Translations under genes and position numbers: made by a program
Assembly: GCA_025765615.1 (NCBI GenBank)
Contig: JAIVFJ010000223.1
Span: 37,834-101,833, forward strand
Length of the DNA stretch: 64,000 nucleotides
Direction: 5' to 3'
DNA from: Zopfochytrium polystomum
Lineage: Eukaryota > Chytridiomycota > Chytridiomycetes > Chytridiales > Chytridiaceae
Shown: in pieces, positions 11,581 through 22,658 of the stretch
Layout of the letters: each line of letters opens with the position of its first letter
Numbering within the stretch: position 1 is the first letter of the stretch
Notes under the pieces: model-generated
Told to the model about the DNA's origin: nothing
The model's database searches: none
Seen by the model: the letters and a program-made list of their open reading frames with translations, nothing else

Positions 11581-11617
11581 CTGCAGTGGACCGCTCTACC
11601 ACTGAGCTATAGGGCCC
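11575..11617 (-). pseudogene. tRNA-Cys-like 5' half
   Basis: On the minus strand the 5' acceptor GGGCCCT, a canonical D-arm GCTC-AGTGGTA-GAGC and an anticodon loop CTGCAGC (GCA, Cys) are present. The 3' half of the anticodon stem, the T-arm and the 3' acceptor are missing, because the sequence runs straight into the dehydrogenase fragment. Confidence 0.55.
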
Positions 11618-12149
11618 TGTGCTGTGCCACACAATACAAGGATTGTTGTCACGCCAGACTGTTGTTTTGTTTTTTTTGTGAAATGGAGCTTTGCTTGCTG
11701 GTGATGTTTGAATTACCCCTCTTTGCAAGCTCCTCCTCAAGCCTCACGTGTCGTGTGTCAAATCCTCCCATGCTAGTGTATTCCCACCAGTTGGGCAGGA
11801 TTAGGATGAGACAGCAGCATTACACAGGACCAGTTCATTTAATCCCACACAAGGCACTCACGCTTCGCTCAATCGCATCTATTTCCCCACGAGCACAAAC
11901 AGAGATTACAGAGAGAGAGAAGAAGGGAGAGAGAATGGATGAAAGTGGGTGGCTCACACATCCCTCATCTCCCCCACTGTAGAGAGTGATAAGACTTTAC
12001 ACTAATCACATCAAATGCAAAGGAGGTCTGATTTGGGCCTGAAACAAAAAGTTAAATCAAGACGTTTAGCTGAATAAGCTATTTCCATTTGATTCAAAAT
12101 TCCTCTCTGGTAATGTCTCCCATTTGAGGCGATTTAGCCAATCAAAAAT
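11618..12149. other. Intergenic, no gene seen
   Basis: AT-richer sequence without recognisable coding exons or RNA genes. The plus-strand frame continuing from the dehydrogenase fragment to 11,982 has no family resemblance. Confidence 0.6.
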
Positions 12150-12340
12150 GTCAGTCATATTGCACAGCGCTTACCCTGTGTCAGTCACGCTGCCCTGGAA
12201 CTATTATAGCGTGCATATCATTCAATATGTGTCAATTATGCATAACAGAGTTTTTTTCTTTCTCTTAAAGTTGGGGAGAAGGACCACCCACAAACACACA
12301 TCTCCACTTCATTCACTCGGCGTAGGCTGTTTACACATCC
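12150..12340 (+). repeat. Dispersed repeat R1, right-half copy
   Basis: This matches the right half of R1: accctgtgtcagtcacgct near 12,175, the block gttggggagaaggaccaccc near 12,270, and the terminal gtaggctgtttacaca near 12,323. The corresponding blocks are at 62,930-63,112 (+) and 58,017-58,215 (-). Confidence 0.75.
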
Positions 12341-13075
12341 AGTCCACTGCACAGCGGGTTACTTCTTTCTCAACACTTTCCTTCATTGAAATAACCTTTT
12401 TCTGGCTGGCATTGTGTGTTGAGAGTGGCCAAGACAGTCCTACTAATTCAGCCACTGTGTTGGGCTGCTCTCGAGAATGAGCAGTGCGCTACTGAAAATC
12501 AAGGAACACAAAAAATCAAGAACATTCCTCCCAGCAAGTGAGAGCCAATTCGCACCAGCTCGGGCCGGGGTTGGAGCACGCACCGTAATGGGAGAACCAC
12601 AGCACAGCGCCACTGCATTCGCCCCAGATAGATTGGGTGCACCATGGTTCAAGGCTCCACAGGATTTTTCAATCCCTTGTTCTTCCGTGTTCAAAAGCGC
12701 CTTGGGTACCATCGGAAGAAAAGTCGTTCCCGTGGAGAGTTTCGAACACCTGGACTTCATCGCTCCCGGTTAAGTCTTTTGAGCCGAACATCATCAGCAG
12801 TTGGCATTTTCTCGAAGGGTTCGGGAATCTGAAAGCTGCCAGGAACCACCAAGACCTCTGATGTCCACCGCCCAAAGCCCAAAGAGAGCGGCAGGAGGGG
12901 CCTCAACGCTCCCGAACGCATTTGGGCCCGCGTGGGCAGTTAAGCCCCCAACCAATTTCGCGATACGACGACGTCGAAGTTCCTTCACCAGTAGCACATG
13001 TAAATAGCACTCTAAAAATATCTCTACGTCGCACGCGTATACCCACATCACTCCATCCCCCCTTTTTCCCTCCGA
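12341..13075. other. Upstream region of the 13,076 gene
   Basis: No RNA gene or known-domain exon is visible. From about 12,950 the base composition shifts sharply to GC-rich, marking the edge of the first gene island. No clear TATA box was assigned. Confidence 0.5.
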
Positions 13076-16000
13076 ATGCACCCCAACCGCCACCATCACC
13101 AACCCCAGGACGACGACGAAGACGCCGAAGCGGCGGCGGCGACCGCCGAGTCAGCGGACACGGCCGCGGCGCTGCTGCCGATCCGCTCGCGGCCGGGGAC
13201 GACCAGCGGAGCCGGCGGTGGCGGCGGTACGACGACGACGCTCCCGCCGATCGCCGCCGCCGCCGTTGGAACCTCCACCTCCACCACCACCGCCACCACC
13301 GCCGCCACCGCCGCCGCCGGGCAGCAGGCGGCGTCGGCGCCCGGGACGCGGCGCAACAGCGTGTACAAGGCGGGTGGGCCGTCGACGTTCTTTACGATGG
13401 ACCTGGTCGTGACGGACCCGCTGGCGCTGCCGCCGGCGTCTGCGGGGGCGGCGGGCTCGGGCGTGCTGCCGTCCGCGGGCGGCGGCGGCGGCGGGATCGG
13501 GATCGGGATCGGCGGAGGCGGCGCGTCGCCGATCGCGATCGCAGGTGCAGGCCGCGCGCTGTCGTTCACCGGCGGCGGCGTCGGCGGAGGCGGCGGGGGG
13601 CGCGGGCTCGATCGGCGGCGGCGTCGGAGGCGGCGGTACTTACTTTCCGCGGCCGACGGTAAGCGCGGGGTACGCGCACTCGGGTCGCGGCGCGTCGGCG
13701 GGGAGCGTCGGCGACGGCGGCGAGTACGGGGGCGACGGCGGGTTCGCGCGACGCGCGCGGGAAGCGGTGCGGTTCGGCATGTCCTTGGCGTCGTCGTCGG
13801 CGTCGTCGTCGGTGGCGGTTGGGGCGTCGGGTTGGCTCGGGTACGGCGTGGACCCGCTGTCGCTGCCGGTGTTTGGCGAGCGGGATCTCGCGGCGGTGAT
13901 CGAGGCTGCGATGGGGCGGCTAGCCGCAGAGGCGGCGGCGGCGATCGGCGGCGGCGGCGGTTCTGACGAGACCTCGGGCGGAGCGCCGCGGGTGACGGCC
14001 GAGGAGCTTGCGGCGGTACTCTTCCGCGACGCGGATGTCGGGCTTGCCGCACCAGCCGGGAGTAACAGCACCAGCAGCAGCAACAACGCCAACGGGACCG
14101 GCAGCGACAGCGCAGCGGCGGCGGCGGCGGCGGCGGAAAAGCAGCGGTCGCGGTTGCTGGCGGTCCTCAAGCTTCGGTACCGGGCGTCGCAGACGATGCT
14201 GGGCGAGCTAGGGCGTCGGGTGGACACGATCCAGCGCGCGTTTGGGGACGCGGCGGCGCGGGTGTCGGCGGCGGAGGTGGAGCGGGCGGAGGCGGTGCGG
14301 GCGGCGGAGGGGGTGGTGCGGCGGTACCGGGAGCTGGAGGTGCGGTGCGCGGCGGCGGAGCGAGCGATGGAGGTGTTTGTCGGGTCGCGGCTCTGCCGGC
14401 GGTGTCGCGAGCGCGACGCGGAGGAGGAGGAGGAGGCGGTAGCTGCTTCTGCGGCGACGGCGGGCGCTACTGGCGGCGTCGGCGTCGGCGGAGAGGAGGC
14501 GCCCGGAGAGTGGGAGGACGCTCAGCGCAGCGGCAACCCCGTCGACGGCGGCGGCGACTTGCCGGACCGGCCGCCGCCCGCGCGCAAGGCTTCGGCGCGG
14601 TCCGGTCGGTCCGCCGGCGGCGCCGCTGCGCAGAAGCGAAGCGTCAAAGTCGTTCTGCCCGTACCAAAGGAAGAACCGGGAGCCGGTTCTTCCGCCTCCT
14701 CCCCCTCCTCCTCGACCTTCTCCTCCTCCGCTCAGGGCCCTTCGCCAGCGCGGCAGGGGTCGACGGTGCTGGACCCGTGGACGGCAGCGGCGGCCATCGA
14801 CGAGACCGAGGAGCCCGTCTCTAAAAACGACTACTTTGGTAAAGCAGAGCTCCGATCCGCCTTCCACCTCACCTCTGTACTCCTTCGCTTTGCAGTCGGA
14901 CCAGTAACTAACACCTTGTGAAAACCAACAGACGAGCAGGACGCGTTCGCGGCGCCCGACCAAGTGACGCGGGCGGTGATTCTCAAGTCGGCCAATGTGC
15001 TGGCGGCAAAGAAGCGGTTCGACCCGCCGACGACCGCCAACGCGCAGGCGCACGCGCACATTGCGCGAGAGTCGGAGCACGGGTAAATCCTCTCCATCAG
15101 ACCAAAAAAAAAAAAAACTCACACCCCTCTTAATACTACAACAACAATCGCGACCTCGTCTTTGCCCAGCCCGCCACACACGCACCACCCGCCGACGGGG
15201 CAACCGACGGTACCCCTCCTCCCGCTGTCTCCAACGGCGACGCCGACGACAACCGGCGGCGTCGGCTGCCCACCGCCATCGTCGTCTGGCGCCGCGGCAC
15301 CGTCGGTGCAGCAGCAGCAACAGCACCACCTCGCGCCGCACACGCTGCTCCGCCGCCTCGCGCACGCGCGGACCGCGACGCCGCACCACCTCGCGCAAGT
15401 CCTCCAGCAGCAGACGCAACGCCTCTTATCCTGCGCGACGCCCGAGTCGTACGTGGCGGCGCTGCACGGGCACCTCGCGTCGATGACGCGGGCGGTTGTG
15501 GCGTGCGTGGAGGCGCTAGCGGAAGAGCGGCGGGCGCGGGAGGCGGTGCGGGGGAGGTGGCGGAGGTTGAGGAGGGCGGTGGTGGAGAGGGGGTGGGGGG
15601 TCGACGGGAGGGGGGAGGTTGTGGTTGGGCCGGCGCCGACGGGGAGGAAGGGGAAGGGCGGCGGGAGGGGGAGGGAGGCGGGCGGGGAGTGGCGGCGGAG
15701 GGTGTTGGGGCAGGTGGTTGTTGCGGTTGGGGCGGTGGCGCGGGAGGGCGGAGGCGGTGGAACGCGGGGCGGTGGGAGGACGCGGGGAGGGGGGTAGCGG
15801 CAGGGACGGGGACGTGGACGCGGACGGCGGCGGCGGGGGCGGCGCGGGGCGGGCGACGCCGCCGCCGGCGCCGCTGTCGTCGGCGTCGTCCTCTGCGCGC
15901 GTGACGTTCTCGGCGGATGTCGACGCGCACGCGCGGCGGTCGCACCCGCAGCCGCACCCTCCGCGGCGGCCAGCAACGGCGCCGGAACCCTCCGACGGCG

Positions 16001-16686
16001 GCGGCGGCGGCGGCGGCGGGGTCTCTGTCTCTGCGGCGGCGGCGCGGCGCCCGCAGTACCGCGCTCCCCCACCGCCGCCGCCGTCCGCCCCCGCCGGCGC
16101 CGTCTCACGATCCGCGTCGTTATCGCATCCGCCGCCGTCGTCGTCGGCTGCGTCGTCGTCGTGGCCGTCACGTCGTCGTCGTGCGCGGGCTACGACGGCG
16201 CCGACGCTGCCGCCGGCGTGCGCGGTGCGACCGTTCATGGACGAGGCGGTGTCGCAGCACACGCAGCGGCGGCGGACGATCGACAGCATAGCGCGGCGCG
16301 CGCCGGGGGTCGTGGTCGCGGCCGGTGGATTCGGGTTCGGGTTCGGGTCGTCGTCCCCGTCGCCGCTTGCGGGAGGTCCCTGCTCTGCTGGTGGTGGTGG
16401 TGGTGGTATTTGTGGAAGTGGTGGCGGTGCAAGTTATGTTGTTGCGTCGGGGCCTGCTGGCGGCGACGGCGGGGGCGGCGGCGGCGGGAGTCGAATCATG
16501 TCGTCGTCGGGGGCGCCGACGGCGCACTGGCGGTCGTCGTTTTCGACGAGCGCGGCGTACGAAAAGGGCGGGGGCGGGGGCGGGGGCGGCGGCGCGACGG
16601 CTGGGTCGATGGCGATGTCGACGCGGCCGGCGACGAGGGACGCCGCGTACGGCGGGGCCGGGCGGCGGGTTGGCGAGTGCTACTAA
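13076..16686 (+). CDS. Low-complexity, coiled-coil protein of unknown function
   Basis: I recognise no family. Three exons fit: 13,076-14,838, 14,932-15,082 and 15,170-16,686 (stop TAA). The phases agree (GT-AG; intron 1 has a CTAAC branch-like site). Exons 1 and 3 each contain one extra base in a six-G run (13,595-13,600 and 15,789-15,794). Skipping one G at each gives a continuous frame of about 1,142 residues. The N-terminal third is Ala/Gly/Pro/Thr-rich and disordered. About 14,140-14,370 encodes a charged coiled coil, followed by a CRRC pair and an acidic run. Exon 2 is a compact, more conserved-looking segment (DEQDAFAAPDQ). Exon 3 carries another helical stretch (about 15,330-15,600) and a Gly-rich tail. 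It converges on the End3-like gene. The existence of a gene is well supported; its role is unknown. Confidence 0.75.
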
Positions 16687-17193
16687 AGCCCTTTTTTTTT
16701 TGTGCGTAGAGTCGAATGATTGCGTTTCAGCTTTGTGTTGCTGTTGCTGATGGTATTGGGTATTGCTGGTGTTGGTGCAGGTGTTGGTGTTAGGGGGGAA
16801 GGGCGGAACATTCTCCGACTGTCGGCGTAGTTTTTGCCGGTTCTCGTATTTTGCTCGTTGTCCACTTTCTTCTACTTCCTCTTCAACTTCTTCTACCTCC
16901 TCTGCTGGTTTCCCTCTTCTTCTAATTCTCCTTTCTCTTCTTTATTACCTCTCGGGGTTGGCCCCCCATTTGGATCTTGTAAGGGGGCAGCCCCGCCCAT
17001 CTTTCCCCTTGCCCCCTTGCACCCCTAGCATAGAATACAGAGAGTTTGTTCGTGTCCTTCTTCTTCTTCTTCTTCTGTTTGTGTCACAGTCCCAGCCTCC
17101 TTCTCCCTCCTCGAGATCTATCTGGCACGCACGCACGCAAGAAGGCGTGAGAGTTGTTTAGCCAGGTTTTTTTTCGAGCGAGTGTTTTCCTTC

Positions 17194-17230
<37 letters not shown>

Positions 17231-17271
17231 TCTCCCGTCGGGGTCGCCCCCACCACAAAAAACTCTCCTTT
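16687..17271. other. Convergent 3' intergenic region
   Basis: This lies between two convergent genes. It holds pyrimidine-rich DNA (about 16,860-17,110) and a (CA)n tract at about 17,198-17,227. No gene is seen. Confidence 0.7.
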
Positions 17272-18458
17272 CTACGCCGCCGCCGCGTCCAGCTCCGCCT
17301 TGAGCGTGCCCAGCAGCCTGACCAGCGCATCCCGCTCGGCGCGCAACCCGCCGACGGCCGTCTCGGCCTCGCCCAAGGCCTTTTTCGCCTCGGCGTCTTC
17401 ACCGGCACCAGCACTAGCACCGGGACCGTCCCCAGCGGCCGCGACGCCGCGTCTTAGGGCGGCGACGTCGTCGCGGACGGCGTCGAGGCGCCTCTTTGCG
17501 TGGGCCTCGAGGCCGGCGAGCTCCTCGCGCTCGAGCGACTTTTCGGCGACCTGGTCGTCGGCGGCCTGGCGGTCGGCGGCGCGGTTGGCGTACTCGAGGT
17601 CGAGGGCTTGGAAGTCGGCGCGGAGCGCGGGGAGGTCTTTTGCTTGCAGGTTGCCGCCCGCAGGGTCGCGGTGGTTCACGGTCGTGCGAACAAAGATGGT
17701 GGATCCGGTTTTCTTGATTGTTGGTGTGTAAGTGTTGCGAGGAGAGAAAGAGAGGAGAGAGAGGAAGAGAGTAAACGAGTGAACGAGACAGTGTGTGATG
17801 ATAGAACGGGTCGTTTGGGAGGATCGGTGGGTAGAAGTACCAAAAACGGGGGGGGGGAACTTCTCACCGACTTAAGGAAACGCTCCTTCACGTCGAGGGG
17901 CACCCCAACGGGGAGCGTGCGGCCTCGCCGCCTGCTCTCGAGGACGTGGCGAAAGTAAATGTACTGTTCCTCGTTGATGGTTGGCGCGCTTAGCGAGACG
18001 AGGGCCCTGCGGGTGTGAGATTGATGGGCGGAATCGTACGAAGTGGTTGATGAATGATGGTTGATGAATGAACGATTGATAGATTGATTGATTGATGATA
18101 ACGGATGATCAACGAAAATGAGTGGGGTGGGGGAGGACAAGGGCTGGGTCGGCCTGCGCGGCTAGCTCAAGTGCGCGTGTGTGTGTGTGTGTGTGTGTGT
18201 GGCACCTTACCAGATCTGCACAAACTCTTCTTGGCTGAGGCGGGACTGCTGGTACAGCGGCTCGAGATCGGCGACTGGGGTGATGGAAATGAGATGAGGA
18301 GAGAGGTAAGAAGGGGGGTCGTCGGGGGGCGTTGGTTAGTAGCACATATCGCGCATAATCGCACATTCGGATCCGATTGTTCGCTTCGAAGATCACACCA
18401 ACGATCGATCTCGCTCTCGCTACTCTCTTCTTCGTCTTCTCCTACTTCTCACTTCTTA

Positions 18459-18497
<39 letters not shown>

Positions 18498-18621
18498 ACT
18501 ACTACAAGCAGCACTACTCACGCGCGAGGTCGTCCTTGCCCAGCCTTGCAAACTGCGACTCAAAGGTAAAGCGATCGCTGGGCGTGACGTGCCAGTCGAA
18601 CGCCGCGGCCGACGCAGCCAT
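17272..18621 (-). CDS. END3: End3-like endocytic EH-domain protein, lacking the first EH domain
   Basis: Four exons: 18,522-18,621, 18,211-18,274, 17,868-18,006 and 17,272-17,712. All junctions are GT-AG and in phase, giving 247 residues. Residues 8-83 match the second EH-like module of fungal End3 (AFDWHVTPSD start; LEPLYQQSRLSQEEFVQIW; then SAPTINEEQYIYFRHVL and RTLPVGVP). Fungal End3 works with Pan1 and Sla1 in actin-driven endocytosis. The C-terminal part (about 110-247) is a coiled coil, as in End3. The usual N-terminal calcium-type EH domain (about 100 residues) is not found in the 1.2 kb upstream. The first ATG lies directly before the second-module sequence, but CAG precedes it, so an unrecognised upstream exon is possible. 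Introns hold (GT)n at 18,178-18,201 and (CTG)n at 18,468-18,497. Confidence 0.85.
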
Positions 18622-19881
18622 AACTGAGTGGGTGGGTGAGTGACGGTGTCTTGTTGAGGAAGGGACGGGGGTGGTCGCTGTGTGGGGATTGCAACGATTG
18701 GCCCACACAATTACATATTACTGGAAGAAGGAAAATACTGTCGTGCCGTGCACACGTGTACCTAACCCCCCAACCTCAGTTCCACTCTTCTTCATTAACG
18801 ATTCCAATGATCGAGGCATTTATTCTGATGATACGAGACATCACCTACAAGCGACGCGCCCATGGGTTGAAGGGAGTTTGTATGACTTGTCAGAGTAAAG
18901 GAAAGAAATATGCAAGAGAGCCTGTTGCCTTCATCGACCTCACTACTTTTCATTGATCACTTCTTCTGTGCCTTCTTGCTGCCGACCAGTCAGTTTTCCG
19001 CCGAAGAGCAGGTTGTGCCAAACATGAAGAGAGAATCCAGGGATCGAAAATTTTTCGAAACATGGTGAACCTTCCCTCCCCCTGGTGAAACAAAAATAAA
19101 AACGCTTGCCTCGCGCGTGACGCACGCGAATTGAACCGTGAAACCCAACCTCGGCAGCAAAAAAAAAAGAAGAAAAAAAGCTCCCCGACGGGCATGTGCT
19201 CGCTTTCAGCACTGGGTAGAAAACAGCGTAGAACTGCTGGAAAGAAATATTTCCCTTTTTGCCGCCCGCCAAAAAAAAAAAAAAAAAAAAACAGCTTCTT
19301 ACAGTTTACACGCTTGGAACTTTCTTTGTTTCCCCCTTTTTTCTTTTGGCGTTGCCCTTTTTTTCTTTCCTCCTCAAAACGGGGAGAAGGCGGGAACAAC
19401 GCCGACAGTCTATTCCATCTTTTTCGTTGGGGACAGGGAGGTGGGAAATCAAAGGAGAAGCAGAGGGGAAAGCGAAACTCTCTTAAGCGGGGTCTAGAGA
19501 AATGGAAAAGAGACAGGAAGTGAGAGAGAGACAGAGAGAGGGAGAGAGAGAAGGTTGAGTAGAGAGAGCCGAGAAGCAGGAGTAGGGGGGAGAACGGGCA
19601 AGGAGCGAGTGAGTGTGTGAGAGAGAATAAACCGCAATGAAGTCAACCTCGACCAGGGGGAAAAAAAAAGAATAACAGAAAAAAGAGACTCGGCGAACAA
19701 TAGAAAAAGGAAAGCGCCTCTCACACTATCAAACACAGTCACACACTCACATATCACAACAACAACACAAACCAAAAAAAAAAAAAAAACCAAATATTTA
19801 AAAGGCAACAAAAAGGGAAAAAAAAGACCAAAAAATACAACCCGCAGGCCATCCCCTCCCCACCCCGGCTTCACCCTCCTT
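18622..19881. other. Intergenic between End3-like and seven-helix genes
   Basis: No coding exons are recognised on either strand. A-rich runs (about 19,157, 19,270-19,290 and 19,780) and GA-rich stretches (19,520-19,625) dominate. It probably contains the End3-like promoter, but no motif is clear. Confidence 0.6.
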
Positions 19882-20395
19882 TCAAAACGCCGTCGTCACA
19901 TTCCCACGCGTCCCCGCCCCGGCCGGCGGCTCGCCGTACCCACGATACACCCCGCCGCCTACACCACCACCACCACCACCACCACCACCGTCGCTCCCGT
20001 ACCGCTGCTGCTGCTGCAGCTGCGTGTTCCCGTCGCCGTACATTGTCGGGTACTGCATCGGGTGCTGCTGTTGCTGCTGCTGCTGCTGGTGCTGCTGCTG
20101 TTGGTAAAAGCTGTATTGCTGTTGTTGTTGTTGCGGGAAGAACGACGCCGCCGCCGACGACGACGACATCGGTAGCGGGAAGAAGACAGAGGACGGTGAG
20201 TGGTTGTTCTGGTTCGGGTTTATTGCGTTTGCTGCGTAGGACGACGACGGCGACGACGACGGCGGACGCTGCGGTTGCGGACTGCGTTGGGGACCAGAGG
20301 TCTGTCGCGGAGGGGCGGCGCGGCGGTGGCGGCGGCGGTGGGGCGCTGTACGCGCTGTAAGGCGTCGTGGTGGTGGTCGGATTGCTGTTGTTGCC

Positions 20396-20427
<32 letters not shown>

Positions 20428-22240
20428 AAGGCGGCATGGGCATGGGCGGGTAATAAGCGCGCGGGGTCAGGGACGACCCTGTCGACGCGGCCGACGCCGA
20501 GTCGGTGCTGGCGCGGAAGTGGTGCTGGTGGTTGTACTGCTGCTGCTGCTGCTGGTTGTACTGCAGCTGCGCGACGGCGGCGGCGGAAGAGTTTGTGGTG
20601 GAAGACGGGAACCCCGCGACGGCGGTGGACGCGGAGGACGCGGTCGGGGACGCGAGGATAGCTGCTGCTGCTGCAGCTGCTGCGGCGGAGGTCGGGGAAG
20701 GGAAAAACGGCCTGCCGCCGGCGCCTGCTCCGCCGCCGCCGACGTCGCCGTACGCAAACTTTACGTCCCCTCCACCACCACCACCACCGCCGGCGCCCCC
20801 GGACGTCCACCAACCGTTCGCGGCGGCGGCCGCGTCCGCCGCCGGGTTGTTCCGGTAGTACAGCTGCTGCTGCTGCTGGGGGTCGGCGGTCTCGCCGACG
20901 CCCGCGGGGCGCAAGAGGTCCGCGGACGAGTTGAAGGACGCGGCGGCGGGTGTGAAGGACTGCGGCGGGATCGGATGGGTTTTTGCAAAGGGATTGTGCG
21001 TGGCGGCGTACGGGTCGTTTGCTCCCGCTGCGTGGATCCCGCCGTTGAGGTGGGTCTTGTTTAGGAGGATGGGACAGTGTTGTGTGAGAACTGAAGCCCG
21101 GTTTGGGGGAAGAAAAGAAAAAAGTAACGCTGTTTAGAGAACATTAACACTCACGAGGGAGACGCCGCCGTCGCCGCGCGTGTGGTAGAGGGCAGCGGGG
21201 GAGGCTCTTCTGAGGGACGGAAAGCGGACGTGGCGGAGCCAGGAGAACCACGAAGCGTACGTTTCTCTCGCCGAGTAAGTCTTTTAAAGAACAGTTTTGT
21301 TTGGGTTTTTTTTTAAGAGTCGAAAAAAGGGTGGGGAAAAAAAAAACAATCCAGCACTCTACCGTCCCAAAGCACGCGAGCAGCAGCACGGCCAGCAGCG
21401 CCGGCTCGTACAGGTTCAACTGAATTGTCAGGTCCTGCACGCCCAGCAGCGAATTCAGGCCCTCGGCGGAGCCTTGCTCGATGACGGTGAGGAGGGACGA
21501 GAGGATGTAGAGCAACGAGAGGACGGCGATGCCGGAGCACCAGAGGAGCATGCGGAAGATGAACTGCATGAGGACGCGGAGGGCGCGGGTGTTTGCTGCG
21601 GCGCTGCCGGCGCGCGAGGCGGAGGAGGACGCGGCGATGCTGAGGGCCGGGTTTGCCGGCGCCGGCGCGGAGGTGGACGTGGTGGGGCTGGTGACGCCGC
21701 CGGTGTTCATGGTGTTGTTGTAGGGGTTGTATGGGTTGCCGGGGCCGCCGCCGTTGGACGAGTTTTGAGAGAGGGCGAGCTGGCGGTGCTTGCGGATGTA
21801 CGAAATGACGGCGCGAGCTGTGTAATGTGTGTGTGTGTGCGTGTATATGTGCGTGTGGAGCGGAGCAGAGATTTTTCGGTGAGTCTCGATCCCCTCGCGC
21901 TCTCTCGCCTTTCCACAACCACACGAACGAACGACGAACTCAACTCAAAAAATAGAACCCGTGCGCGAAAAACACAGCGTCCCAGCAAATCTCGAAAGTC
22001 AAGAACTGGTACAAAAACCGGTCGTAGTCGCAGTACGAGTTGTCGACGAGGCGGGCCTTTGTGGCTCTGATGGAGAGGTTGATGACGGCGGTGACGCAGG
22101 GGGAGAGCCAGGTCGCGCAAAAGTAGGCGACGGAGCGGGCGCGGCGGTCGGACCACCACTTTGTCGGGCTGATGGCCTTGGGGGACAGCGTGAGGTGCAG
22201 CTCGATCGCGAGGCACGAGTTGGCCGTGACTTTTTGTTGA

Positions 22241-22281
<41 letters not shown>

Positions 22282-22611
22282 TGTGAGGAGTGTGAGAGTG
22301 TGTGAGCGCGCTCGCCGGTTAGAACAAGAGAAAAGAAAAGAGCGAAGACACTCACACGCGGCGTTTCCAATTAGACCGAAAATGAACGACTGTGTGTGTG
22401 AGAGTGAAGTTGATTGGTAGAAAGAAAGAAGACGAGGGGAGAGACAGAGAGAGAGAGATCAGTCAGTCGGTGGGTGCTTGCGTCATTGGACAACGAGGAT
22501 TGGGGCGCCGACCAAGCTTCCGAGAGACCAAATAAGAGAGAGAGTGTGTGTGTGTCGGGAAGCACACAGGCTGACAGCCAGTCAGACAGACAGTCAGAGA
22601 GACACAGACAT

Positions 22612-22658
<47 letters not shown>

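Noticed and set aside
13096..15419. Long minus-strand open frames (about 318 and 403 codons)
   Set aside because: They mirror the GC-rich plus-strand gene, are made of Arg/Pro/Ala runs, have no domain, and conflict with the well-phased plus-strand splicing.
18636..18956. Plus-strand ORF, or a possible missing EH exon on the minus strand upstream of the End3-like gene
   Set aside because: Neither strand shows EH-domain residues, and no splice-phased join to exon 1 could be built.
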